64,000 nucleotides of DNA from positions 1 to 64,000 of the forward strand of contig JBIOVX010000131.1 of the NCBI GenBank assembly GCA_044868005.1, in the 5' to 3' direction. Shown one piece after another: positions 7,923 to 35,200 of this stretch (the stretch's first letter is position 1; every line of letters starts with the position of its first letter). Below the pieces are notes generated by a model. The model made no database searches, was not told the DNA's origin, and saw only the letters and a list, made by a program, of their open reading frames with translations. The position numbers and the translations under genes are program-made. The stretch comes from DATARR01 sp044868005. Its GTDB lineage: Bacteria > Acidobacteriota > Thermoanaerobaculia > Multivoradales > UBA5704.

Positions 7923-8630
7923 CTATGCCGTGGCTTCAACCGCGACGAGTTCAACGGGCAATTCCTCGCCGAACATCACCTTGCGCAGGCGGTCGAAGAA
8001 GGCGATCCAGAGGCTCCACATCTCCTCGGCGCTCGCCACGATGCGGTCCACTTCCTGCGGCGTGAAGTCCGGCTCGATGGCCTCGTTGACCTGCTCGACG
8101 TGATCGGGCTCCTGCTGGATGTGGATGTCCACCCAGGGCAGGTCGCGCAGGCCGGAGACGCGGCGCACGGCGTTGCCGATGCCCGCCACCATGGCGAGGT
8201 CCGCGACCTCGGTGCCGTAGACGAAGCCGAGGGCGCTGAGGCGTTCCGCCGAGGCCTCGCGATAGCGCTGGACGAGGCGGCGGGTCTCTTCGAACGGCGC
8301 CGCCTCGGAGACGGCGGCGCGGTCGAAACCGGCCTCGGTCATCGTCGCGATGTAGATCCGCTCGTGGGCCCGTTCGGGATCTCCCTCGCCGAGCTCCTGG
8401 TAGAGGATTTTCGAGATCGCCGTCTTCATCTCCAGCATCGGCACCTGATCGATGGTGCGGGAGAGGAAGTTGGGGAAGTAGTGCAGGGGATGCCACCACT
8501 GGCCGAGGAAGACTCCCACCTCCTCGCGGGTGAGCTGCGAGGTCTTCACTTCCTTGAAGAAGGGGTGATGGATCAGTCTCTTGCGCAGCGGGTTCTCTTC
8601 GAGCCGTTCGTTGATTCCAGTGCCGAGCAT
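7923..8630 (-). CDS. Heme-oxygenase-like diiron oxidase (HDO / iron-containing redox enzyme)
   Basis: A 235-aa all-helical protein of the heme-oxygenase-like fold that uses a diiron site. The family's metal ligands can be assigned from spacing: E82 and H89 (E-x6-H in GEGDPERAH), E141, and H170, E174, H177 (H-x3-E-x2-H in DIHIQQEPDH). This matches the published ligand layout of CADD-type enzymes, with Glu in place of Asp at the fifth ligand. Known members carry out N-oxygenation, fatty-acid decarboxylation or C-C cleavage, and several serve natural-product pathways. The ATG at 8630 has an AGGAGA site. It diverges from the NRPS operon across 303 bp, so a tailoring or precursor role is possible but unproven. 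Confidence 0.78.
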   Translation of the reverse strand: MLGTGINERLEENPLRKRLIHHPFFKEVKTSQLTREEVGVFLGQWWHPLHYFPNFLSRTIDQVPMLEMKTAISKILYQELGEGDPERAHERIYIATMTEAGFDRAAVSEAAPFEETRRLVQRYREASAERLSALGFVYGTEVADLAMVAGIGNAVRRVSGLRDLPWVDIHIQQEPDHVEQVNEAIEPDFTPQEVDRIVASAEEMWSLWIAFFDRLRKVMFGEELPVELVAVEATA

Positions 8631-8933
8631 GGAGTCTCCTTATGCAACGCCGGAGCCGTGGGCTCGCGAGCATTCCTTTTAACCGGTGCTTGCCGTTCCG
8701 TGAGGCGGGACAACGAGGACGGTGACGGATTCCGCCCCGGTTGTCTCGGCGGGAGGAAGAACGGGCACTGTATCTTGGGTTGTGAAGGCTAGTGCGCGAT
8801 GGCGCGTGAAGAACGGCAAGCTTGAGGTCGCGCCGAATACCCCCGGTCGACGATCTGCAACGGTGGTTCGAGGTTGTCTGAAGATTTTCCGCAGCACGGT
8901 TCCGTTGATACCCATTTCTTTGGAGGCAGTAGG
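8631..8933. promoter_or_regulatory. Divergent intergenic region upstream of the NRPS/PKS operon
   Basis: 303 bp between the start codons of the divergent HDO gene and the first NRPS gene. It should hold the promoter for the whole 53-kb operon, but I cannot identify a confident -35/-10 pair, operator or riboswitch. The right end contains the GGAGG ribosome site (8922-8926), seven nt before the GTG at 8934. A short open frame inside it has no recognisable features and is not called. Confidence 0.35.
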
Positions 8934-26261
<17,328 letters not shown>

Positions 26262-26282
26262 GGGAAAGGAATCCGTATTGCG

Positions 26283-29200
26283 ATGAATGAACCCGCAAGC
26301 ATCAACCCGGCCCAGGGCGTCGCCATCGTCGGCATGTCCGGCCGGTTCCCCGGCGCCCGCTCGCTGGCGGAATTCTGGCGCAATCTTCGCGACGGCGTCG
26401 AATCCATCTCCTCCTTCACCGCGGAGGAGCTGATCGCGGAGGGGATCGATCCCGGCAGCGTAGGGGACCCCGCCTACGTCCGGGCCAAGGGCGTCATCGA
26501 GGGGGTGGAGATGTTCGACGCCGCCTTCTTCGGCTTCACGCCGCGCGAGGCCGCGCTGATGGACCCGCAGCACCGGCTGCTCCTCGAGTGCGCCTGGGAG
26601 GCCCTCGAGGATGCCGGTTGCGATCCTGCCCGTTTTCCCGGCCGCGCCGCCGTCTACGTCGGCTCGGGCACCAGCTCCTATCTGTTCGCCAACCTGCTGG
26701 CAAACCGCGCCGAGCTGGAAGCCATGGGCCCGCTCCAGGCGCTCATCCTCAACGACCGCGACTTCGTGGCCACGCGCCTCTCCTACAAGCTCGACCTGCG
26801 GGGACCGAGCGCCGTGGTGCAGACCGCCTGCTCGACCTCGCTGATGGCGGTCCACATGGCCTGTCAGGCGTTGCTCGCGAGCGAGGCGGACCTGGCGCTG
26901 GCCGGCGGCGTGTCGGTCAGCGTGCCGGTCAAGGAGGGCTACCTCTATCAGGAGGGGAGCATCTCCTCGCCCGACGGCCACTGCCGGTCCTTCGACGCCG
27001 GGGCCGGCGGCGCGGTGCCTGGCATCGGCGCCGGTCTGGTGGTGCTGAAGCGCCTCGCCGACGCCCTGGCCGACGGCGACACCATCCACGCCGTCATCCT
27101 CGGCTCGGCGGCCAACAACGACGGCGCCGCCAAGGTGGGCTTCACCGCTCCCAGCATCGAAGGCCAGGCCGAGGTCATCGCCGAGGCCCTGCTGATGGCC
27201 GGCGTCGAGCCGGACACCCTCGGCTACGTCGAGGGGCACGGCAGCGCCACCGCCCTCGGCGATCCCATCGAGATCGCGGCCCTGCGGCAGGCCTTCGAGC
27301 GCGCCGGCCACGGCGGCCGGCCCTGCGCCCTGGGATCGGTGAAGAGCAACGTCGGCCACTTGAACACCGCCGCCGGCATCGCCGGTCTCATCAAGACCGT
27401 GCTGGCCCTGCGGCACGGCACGATCCCGCCCAGCCTGCACTTCGAGCGGCCGAATCCCCAGGCCGACTTCGGGCCCTTCCACGTGCCGGCCCGCGCCCTG
27501 CCCTGGCCGCGGGATCTCTCGCCCCGCCGCGCCGGCGTGAGCTCCTTCGGCCTCGGCGGCACCAACGTCCACGCCGTGCTGGAGGAGGCGCCCGAGGCCG
27601 CGCCTTCCGGTCCCTCGCGCGCCTGGCAGCTCGTGACGCTCTCGGCGCGGACTCCCTCGGCGCTGGAGGCGCAGGGGGAGCGCCTGGCGGAGCGGCTGGA
27701 GACGGGCGAGCCCATGAACCTCGCCGACGTGGCGTTCACGCTTCAGGTGGGCCGCAGGGCCTTCAACCGCCGCCAGGCCGTGGTCTGCCGCGACGTGGCG
27801 GACGCCGTCCTCGCGCTGCGGGAAGGACGAGGCGCCTCCGGCTCGTTCGAGGGCAGCGAGCGGCCCGCGGTCTTTCTCTTTCCGGGCCTCGGCGACCACT
27901 ACGTGGACATGGGCCGCGAGCTGTACGCGAGCGAGCCCGCCTTCGCCGCCGAGTTGGACCGCTGCGCGGAGATCCTCCGTCCTCACCTGGGCGTCGACGT
28001 TCGCGAGATTCTTTTCTCGGCCGGTCTCCCGGAGACGCCGGCCGCGGGACCCGAGCGCCGGACGGATCTGCGTGCCCTGCTGCGCCGGGGCGGAGAGCCC
28101 CAAGACGAGGCGTCGCGCCGGCTCGATCGCACCGAGCACGCGCAGCCGATCCTCTTCGCCGTCGAGTACGCGCTGGCGCGGCTGCTGATGGCCTGGGGCG
28201 TCCGCCCGCAGGCGATGATCGGCTACAGCCTGGGCGAATACGTGGCGGCCTGCCTCTCGGGCGCCCTCTCGCTGGAGGACGCCCTGGCGCTGGTGGCGCG
28301 GCGGGCGAAGCTCATCCAGGAGCTGCCCGCGGGCGCCATGCTGGCCGTGCCGCTGCCGGAGTCCGAGCTCCGGCCGCACCTCGGCGAGGGCCTCGCCGTC
28401 GCGGCCACGAACGGCCCTCATTTCTGCGTCGCGGCGGGTGCAGAGGAGGCGGTCGCCGAGCTGGACCAGAGGCTGGCGGCGCAGGGAGTGACCTGCCTGC
28501 GGCTGACCACCACCCACGCGTTCCACACTTCGATGATGGAGCCGGCTGTGGCGGCTCTCACGGACTTGGCACGGACGATCACGGTCGGCACACCTAACAT
28601 TCCTTATATCTCCAACGTTACCGGTACCTGGATCACCAGCTCCGATCTGCAGGACCCCGGCTACTGGGCGCGCCACATGGTGCGGCCGGTGCGCTTCGCC
28701 GAGGGCCTGGCCGAGCTGCTGCGCGATCCCGACCGCGCCATGGTCGAGGTGGGGCCGGGCGGCACGCTCTCCACGCTCGTCCGGCAGCACCCCGAGGCGG
28801 GGACCGGCCGGCTGGCCGTCACCACGTTGCGGCGGCAGAGCGAGGAGGGCTCCGACGTCGCCGTCCTGCTCGACGCCGTGGGCCGCCTCTGGGTCGAAGG
28901 CGCGACGATCGACGCGGCGGGATTCTTCGCCGGCCAGCGGCGGCGGCGCGTGCCGCTGCCCACCTATCCCTTCGAGCGCCAGCGCTGCTGGATCGATCCG
29001 CCGCAGGGCAGGGCACCTCAGCCGGGGACCCTGGAGCAGGAGGCCGACCTCGCGGACTGGTTCTGGGTGCCCGTGTGGAAACAGACGGCGCCGGTGATCC
29101 TGGATCGGGAGCGCGATCCCGGGAGCTGGCTCGTCTTCCTCGACTCCGGCGGCATCGGCGAAAGGCTCGCCGACCGCCTGCGCAGCGAGGGACGGAGCGT

Positions 29201-30758
29201 CGTCACCATGGCGGCGCCTCCACCAGACTACGAAGCGCTGATTCATCGTCTCCGCGACGACGGCGGGCTGCCGACGAAGATCGTCCACCTCTGGGGGCTG
29301 GGAGAGATCCCCGACTTCGAAGCCGCCCAGGAGATCGGCCTCCTCAGTCTGGTCTTCCTGGAGCAGGCCCTCGTGGCGGCAGAGGCGGACGGTCCGCCGA
29401 TCCGCATCGCCATGGTGGGTGACGGGCTCCACGAGATCCTCGACGGCGACCGCGTACAGCCCGCGAAGGCGACCATGGTCGGCGCCTGCAAAGTGGTCCA
29501 TCAGGAATCCTCGCGCCTGACCTGCTTCAGCCTGGATTGCACGCCTGACGAGGCGCTGATCGATCGGCTCCTCGCCGAGATGTCCCGCGAGACGCCCGAT
29601 CCCGTCGTGGCCTATCGGGGTAGACAGCGCTGGGTGCGCACCTTCGACCGTATCCGCCTCCCGGCAACGCCTTCTTCTCCTTTGCGGGAGGGCGGCGTCT
29701 ACCTGATCACCGACGGCGGCAGCACCGGTGGAGTCGCGCTGGCCGAGCTGCTCACCGGACCGCTGCGCTCCCGGGTGGAGTTCCTCCGCGCCGACATGAC
29801 GGATCCGCGGGCGGTGCGGGCGGCGGTGGACGAGGTGAGGGAACGCTACGGTCGACTGGACGGCGTCTTCCACACGCCGGGCTCCTTCAACGGCGGCCTC
29901 ATCCAGTTGAAGACGCGCGACACCTTGGCTGCGGCTCTCGCGCCGGTGGAGCAGGGCGCGCGGGCGCTGCTGGAGGCCCTCGCGGAGGATGAGGAGACTT
30001 TCGTCGTCCTCATGTCCTCCACGCTGGGCTTCACGGGCGGCCTCGGCCAGGTGGACCTCGCCGCCGCCGGCTCGTATCTCGATGCCCTGGCGCAGTCCCT
30101 CGCCGGCGGAGGGCGCCGGGTCGTGGCCGCCCACTGGGATCCCTATCAATGGCAGGAGTGGCTCGTCGCCGGTCTCGGCGCCATGCTCCAGCCGGAACAG
30201 CAAAAGGAGCTGCAGGCCGGAGCCATCCCCATCGCCACCAGCGGCGAGGCGCTGCGGCGCCTGCTCGCCTCCGGCCTGCCGCGCGTCATCGTCTCGGCGC
30301 GGGATCTGGAGACGGTCATCGCGGAGACCGACGCGTTGACAGCGGAGAGCTTCTTCGCCCAGATGGAGAAGGCGCGGCGCGCCGGGGGCACCCACTCGCG
30401 AGAAGGGCTGCCGAACCCTTACGTGGCGCCGCGCGACGAGCGGGAGGAGAAGCTCGCCGCGCTGTGGGAGGAGCTGTTCGGCATCGCGCCGATCGGCGCC
30501 GAGGACAGCTTCCTCGAGCTCGGCGGGCACTCGCTGCTGGCCATCCAGATGGTCACCCAGGTGCGCTCGCTGTTCGACGCCGACCTGCCGGTGACGGCGC
30601 TGTTCGAGGCGCCGACCATCGCCGAGCTGTCCAAACTGATCGGGCGGGCGAGAGGGGAAGAGAGCCCGGAGGATCTGGAGGCCCTCCTCGCGCTCGTCGA
30701 GGGGCTCTCGCCCGAAGAGGCGGCCCGCCGGCTGGGGGAGATGGAGGTGCCGGCTTGA
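26283..30758 (+). CDS. Type I PKS module KS-AT-KR(degenerate)-ACP
   Basis: A 1491-aa polyketide synthase that extends the peptide by one malonate unit. KS about residues 10-430: catalytic C183 (TACSTS), H319 (EGHGSAT, where EAHGTGT is usual) and H359 (KSNVGH). AT about 540-850: nucleophile S649 in GYSLGEY; the THAFH motif near 748 points to malonyl-CoA. A KR-like region about 1140-1300 keeps the Ser pair (MSS) but has Leu (1259) and Gly (1263) where the catalytic Tyr and Asn should be, and its nucleotide loop is irregular, so it is predicted inactive. The carrier (S1417, LGGHSLL) looks like an NRPS carrier. The C-terminus ends with an acidic helix (PEDLEALLALVEGLSPEEA) that probably docks with the next protein. 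The ATG follows the previous stop by 21 nt. Confidence 0.93.
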   Translation: MNEPASINPAQGVAIVGMSGRFPGARSLAEFWRNLRDGVESISSFTAEELIAEGIDPGSVGDPAYVRAKGVIEGVEMFDAAFFGFTPREAALMDPQHRLLLECAWEALEDAGCDPARFPGRAAVYVGSGTSSYLFANLLANRAELEAMGPLQALILNDRDFVATRLSYKLDLRGPSAVVQTACSTSLMAVHMACQALLASEADLALAGGVSVSVPVKEGYLYQEGSISSPDGHCRSFDAGAGGAVPGIGAGLVVLKRLADALADGDTIHAVILGSAANNDGAAKVGFTAPSIEGQAEVIAEALLMAGVEPDTLGYVEGHGSATALGDPIEIAALRQAFERAGHGGRPCALGSVKSNVGHLNTAAGIAGLIKTVLALRHGTIPPSLHFERPNPQADFGPFHVPARALPWPRDLSPRRAGVSSFGLGGTNVHAVLEEAPEAAPSGPSRAWQLVTLSARTPSALEAQGERLAERLETGEPMNLADVAFTLQVGRRAFNRRQAVVCRDVADAVLALREGRGASGSFEGSERPAVFLFPGLGDHYVDMGRELYASEPAFAAELDRCAEILRPHLGVDVREILFSAGLPETPAAGPERRTDLRALLRRGGEPQDEASRRLDRTEHAQPILFAVEYALARLLMAWGVRPQAMIGYSLGEYVAACLSGALSLEDALALVARRAKLIQELPAGAMLAVPLPESELRPHLGEGLAVAATNGPHFCVAAGAEEAVAELDQRLAAQGVTCLRLTTTHAFHTSMMEPAVAALTDLARTITVGTPNIPYISNVTGTWITSSDLQDPGYWARHMVRPVRFAEGLAELLRDPDRAMVEVGPGGTLSTLVRQHPEAGTGRLAVTTLRRQSEEGSDVAVLLDAVGRLWVEGATIDAAGFFAGQRRRRVPLPTYPFERQRCWIDPPQGRAPQPGTLEQEADLADWFWVPVWKQTAPVILDRERDPGSWLVFLDSGGIGERLADRLRSEGRSVVTMAAPPPDYEALIHRLRDDGGLPTKIVHLWGLGEIPDFEAAQEIGLLSLVFLEQALVAAEADGPPIRIAMVGDGLHEILDGDRVQPAKATMVGACKVVHQESSRLTCFSLDCTPDEALIDRLLAEMSRETPDPVVAYRGRQRWVRTFDRIRLPATPSSPLREGGVYLITDGGSTGGVALAELLTGPLRSRVEFLRADMTDPRAVRAAVDEVRERYGRLDGVFHTPGSFNGGLIQLKTRDTLAAALAPVEQGARALLEALAEDEETFVVLMSSTLGFTGGLGQVDLAAAGSYLDALAQSLAGGGRRVVAAHWDPYQWQEWLVAGLGAMLQPEQQKELQAGAIPIATSGEALRRLLASGLPRVIVSARDLETVIAETDALTAESFFAQMEKARRAGGTHSREGLPNPYVAPRDEREEKLAALWEELFGIAPIGAEDSFLELGGHSLLAIQMVTQVRSLFDADLPVTALFEAPTIAELSKLIGRARGEESPEDLEALLALVEGLSPEEAARRLGEMEVPA

Positions 30759-32230
30759 GCGTCGCCGACCGCCTCTCCGTCCTCGCTCCCGAGCAGCGCG
30801 CCCTCTTCGAGGCGCTGCGCCGCAGGCAGCAGGAGAGCCAACCTGCGCAGCCCCTCCAGCCGCCGCCGGTGCATCCGGTCTCCGTACCTTCCGGCGCCGG
30901 CGATTGGCCCCTCTCCTTCGACCAGGAGCGGCTCTGGCGGCTGCACCAGGATCACCCCGGTCTCGTCTCCTGGAACGTCGACGCCGGCAGCCACGTGCTC
31001 GGCGAGCTCGATGTCCCGCTGTTCCTCTCCGCCTGCCACGAGCTGATCCGGCGGCACGCGGCGTGGCGCACCACGTTTCCCCTGGTGGAGGGCCGGCCGG
31101 TGCAGCGTGTCCACGCGTTCCTGGCTCCCGCGGTGTCGGTGATCGATGTCAGCCCGCTGCCGGCCGAGATCCGCGAGAGCACGGGTCTCGCGGCCATCTA
31201 CGAGCACACGCGCCAGCCGTTCGACCTCGAGCGGGGACCGCTGGTGCGCCTCGCGCTGGTGCGCCTCTCCGGGCGCGAGCACCTCTACCTGGTGACGATC
31301 CATCACCTGGCGACGGACTGGATCGCCTACCAGATCTTCTTCGGCGAGCTGATGGCCCTCTACGAGGCGCTGCGGGCGGGCCGTCCCTCGCCGCTGCCGC
31401 CGCTGCCCGTGCAGTATCCCGACTACGTCCTGTGGGAGCGCGAGTGGTGGCGGGGTGAGGTGCTGGAGGAGGAGGCCCGCTTCTGGCGGCGCGAGCTGGC
31501 GGGCTTTCCCCTCGTGCTCGACCTTCCCGCGGACCGTCCGCGGCCGGCCGTGCAGAGCCAGCGGGGAGGGCTCTTCCAGATGCGCGTCGGCGCCGCGCGG
31601 TCCGACCGCCTGCGTGCCTTGGCGCGGGGCGAGGGGGCGACGATGTTCATGGCGGTGCTCGCCGTGCTGTACGCCCTGCTCTGGCGCGTCACCGGGCGCG
31701 AGAAGCTCATCGTCGGCTCCAACAGCGCCAACCGCGCGCGGCCGGAGCTCCTGCCCGTCGCCGGCTTCTTCCTCACCCAGGTACCCTTCGCCGCCGACCT
31801 CGCGGGAGACCCGAGCTTCCGCGAGGTACTCGCCCGCGCCCGCAGGACGGCCCTCGCGGCCTACGCCCATCAGAGCTTCCCGTTCAGCAAGCTCCTCGAA
31901 GCCCTGGGAGAAGGGCCGGACCCGGGCCGCAATCCGGTCGTGCAGGTCCTGCTGCTGATCCTGGAAGGGCAGAGCCACGGCAGCTCCGGGGACCTCGAGT
32001 TCCGTCCCGTCGGGCTCTACGACGGGAATTCCCGTTGGGACCTGATGTTCGGGCTCTACGACTACCACGACGTCGGCCTCACCGGGCCCCTGGAGTACAA
32101 CGCCGACGTCTTCGACGCGCCGGCCGTCGGCCGGCTGCTGGAGCTCTTCTACCGGATGATCGACGCGGTGACCGCCGACCCTGACGCACATCTGTCGCAA
32201 CTCCCCACGCTCGCGGAGGTGACCGCTTGA
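30755..32230 (+). CDS. Stand-alone NRPS condensation domain protein
   Basis: A 491-aa protein consisting of one condensation domain preceded by a short helical docking segment (LAPEQRALFEALRRRQQE). The catalytic motif reads HHLATDW, so His-His and Asp are kept but the usual Gly is Trp. The acceptor-side motif reads FFLTQVPFA and not the usual FVNTL. It closely resembles the first C domain of the next protein, including both of these variants. It starts at TTG 30755, overlapping the PKS stop codon, and ends in the same TTGA overlap with the next gene. A frame open further upstream lies inside the PKS gene and is not part of it. Possible roles are the real condensation step after the PKS, a modifying condensation-like reaction, or a scaffold. 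Confidence 0.85.
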   Translation: MSVADRLSVLAPEQRALFEALRRRQQESQPAQPLQPPPVHPVSVPSGAGDWPLSFDQERLWRLHQDHPGLVSWNVDAGSHVLGELDVPLFLSACHELIRRHAAWRTTFPLVEGRPVQRVHAFLAPAVSVIDVSPLPAEIRESTGLAAIYEHTRQPFDLERGPLVRLALVRLSGREHLYLVTIHHLATDWIAYQIFFGELMALYEALRAGRPSPLPPLPVQYPDYVLWEREWWRGEVLEEEARFWRRELAGFPLVLDLPADRPRPAVQSQRGGLFQMRVGAARSDRLRALARGEGATMFMAVLAVLYALLWRVTGREKLIVGSNSANRARPELLPVAGFFLTQVPFAADLAGDPSFREVLARARRTALAAYAHQSFPFSKLLEALGEGPDPGRNPVVQVLLLILEGQSHGSSGDLEFRPVGLYDGNSRWDLMFGLYDYHDVGLTGPLEYNADVFDAPAVGRLLELFYRMIDAVTADPDAHLSQLPTLAEVTA

Positions 32231-35200
32231 GCGTCGCGGGCCGCCTCGCCGCCCTCACGCCCGAGCAGCGGGCGCTCTTCGAAAAGCTGCGGGAGAAGCA
32301 GCGCCGGGCCGCCCGCATCCTTCAGCCGCCGCCGATCCGGCGGGTGAGCGGTCCCACGGGGGAGGGCGACTGGCCGCTGTCGCTCGATCAGGAGCGCTAT
32401 TGGTTCATGGAGCAGCTCTATCCGAGCGGGGCCGGACTGAACATCACCGCCGCCACCCGCATGCGCGGACTGCTCGCGCCCGGCCACTTGGCGGCGGGCC
32501 TCTCGGAGATCGTGCGGCGCCACGCCGCCTGGCGCACGGCCTTTCCGGCCGTCGACGGCAAGCCCGTGCAGCGGGTCGGCCCGCCGCGGCCGCAACGGCT
32601 GCCCGTGATTGATCTGGTTGGCCTGCCGGCGACGCAGCGCGAGCCTGAGGTCCTCCGCCTGGTGAACGAGGATTCTGCGGCGCCCTTCGACCTCGAGCGC
32701 GGCCCGCTGGTGCGTTCGCACCTGATGCGAATGAGCGCCGGCGAACACGTGTGCCTGCTCACCGTCCACCATACGGTGACCGACGCGATCTCCTTTCAGA
32801 TCGCCTGGGCGGAGCTCGCGGCGCTCTACGCGGCCTTTGCCACGGGCGTTGTGCCGGCGCTGCCGGAGCCGCCGGTCCACTACTCGGATTTCGCCGTCTG
32901 GCAGCGCGAGTGGCTTCAGGGCGAGGTCCTCGATGAGCTGACGTCCTGGTGGCGCGAGCGGTTGGCGGGCTTCCCGGTGACGCTCGAGCTGCCGACGGAC
33001 CGCCCGCGTCCGGCGGTGTTCCGCATGCATGGAGGCAGGCTCCCGGCCGCCCTGTCGCGCGAGCAGGCGGAGGGTCTGCGCCGCCTCGCCCACCAGGAGG
33101 GAGCGACCCTCTTCATGGTGGTCCTCGCGGCGGTCGCCGCGCTGCTCCACCGCGACTCCGGCCAGGATCGCCTCATCCTCGGCGCCAACAACGCGAACCG
33201 CAACCGGCCGGAGATCGAGGCCGTCCTCGGCTGCTTTCTCACCCAGGTGCCGTTCGCCATCGATCTCGCCGGCGATCCGAGCTTCCGCGAGCTGCTCGCG
33301 CGGGTCCGCCGGTCGGCGCTCGGCTCCTACGGCCATCAGGACCTGCCGTTCGGCCAACTCGTCCAGGCGATCCAGCTCGAGCGCGATCCCAGCCGCCAGC
33401 CGCTGATCCAGGCCCTCGTCCAGGTGCTCGGCGGCCAGGCCTCCGAAGCGAGGTTCGCCGGCGCCAGCTTCGAGCCGGTGGACGCCTGGGACGGCAGGGC
33501 CCGCTACGACCTGATGCTGACGCTCTACGAGGTTCCGGGCGGCCTCGCGGGCTCGCTCGAGTTCGACGCTGACCTCTTCGACGCCGCGACCACGGCCCGC
33601 CGCATCGAACGGCTCCTGCTACAGGTGGCGGCGGCGATCGCCGATCCGGAGATCCGCCTCTCGGCCCTGCCGGTGCTGCCCGAGACAGTGCGTCACCAGG
33701 TCGCCAGCGAATGGAACGACACGTACCGGCCGCGACCGGCCTGGACGGCTCCGCAGCGCTTCGTCGAGCAAGCGGCGCGCACGCCGCAGGCCGTCGCCGT
33801 CGTCGCCGGTGTTGAGGAGCTGACCTACGGCGAGCTCGACCGGCGATCGGGAGAGCTGGCCCATCGGCTCCGCGGTTTGGGCATCGCAGCCGAATCGCGG
33901 GTGGCGCTCCTGCTCGACCGTACGCTCGACGTTCCGGTGGCCATCTTTGGTGTCTGGAGAGCCGGCGGCGCCTATGTGCCGCTCGATCCGGATTCGCCCG
34001 CCGCTCGCCTCGCGGACCTCCTGGCCGACGCCGAGCCGGCAGTGGTGATCCATCGCGGCCCGACTCCGGTGCCGCCCGCGCCAGGGATGTGGTTCCTGGA
34101 TCTCGCCACCGAGGAGCCGGTCCGCGCGATGGAGGCGGCGCTGCCGGAGGTGCGGCCGGAGCACCTCGCCTATTTCATCTACACCTCGGGAACGACGGGC
34201 AGGCCCAAGGCGGTGATGGTCGAGCACGGCAGCCTTGCCGCGACGCTCACCTCTTTCAATGAGCGCTTCCCCCTGGGACCCGGCGCGCGCGTCCCGCACC
34301 TCTCGCGTTACACCTTCGACGCCTCATTCCTGGACCTCGTGGCTCCCATCCTCACGGGCGGTACGGTGGAGATCCTCAGCCGGGACGAGCTTCTCGATCC
34401 GGATCATCTGCTGTTGGTGTTCGAGCGGGCGACCATCGTGTTCACCGTGCCGTCTCTAGTGCGCGGCCTCATCCCCGGCGCCCGCGAGCGCGGCGCCGAG
34501 CGGTTCGCCCGCCTGCGCGCCATTACCGTAGGCGGCGAGGCCGTGTCGCCCGAGCTCCAGGCGGATCTCCTCGCTACCTTCCCGTCCACGGATCTCGACG
34601 TCGTCTACGGGCCGACGGAGACGACGATCATCTGCGCGGTTTACCGGGTACCGCGGGGCCGCTGTGCCGAGCGCGTGCTCATCGGCCGCCCGCTGCCTGA
34701 GGTCGAGGCGCGGGTGGTGGACTCGCAGGGCGCCCTCGTTCCCCCGGGGCTGCCCGGCGAGCTGTGGATCGGTGGTCCCGGGGTGGCCCGCGGCTACTTC
34801 CGGCGCGAGGAGCTGACCGCCGAGCGCTTCGTCGAGGTGGACGGCCGGCGCTTCTACCGCACGGGAGACCTCGTGCGCCAGGTGCCGGCCGAGGGCGGCG
34901 CCCTGGAGTTCCTCGGCCGCACGGACTTCCAGGTCAAGGTGCGCGGCTTCCGCATCGAGCCGGGGGAGGTCGAGGCGGCGTTGCGCGCGCACCCCGCGGT
35001 CCGTGAGACGGTGGTCGTCGCCCACCCCGGAGCGGGAGGGGACAACCAGCTCGTGGCGTACTGGGTCTCTGCCGAAGGCGCCGCGCCGCCGGTGGAGGAT
35101 CTCCGCACCTTCCTCGCCCAGATCTTGCCGGAGTACATGCTGCCGGCGATCTTCGTGCCTCTCGCCGCGCTGCCGCTCAATCCCAACGGCAAGGTGGACC

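Noticed and set aside
8874..8933. Possible upstream TTG start extending the first NRPS by 20 residues.
   Set aside because: The GTG at 8934 has a GGAGG site at ideal spacing, and family proteins begin close to that point.
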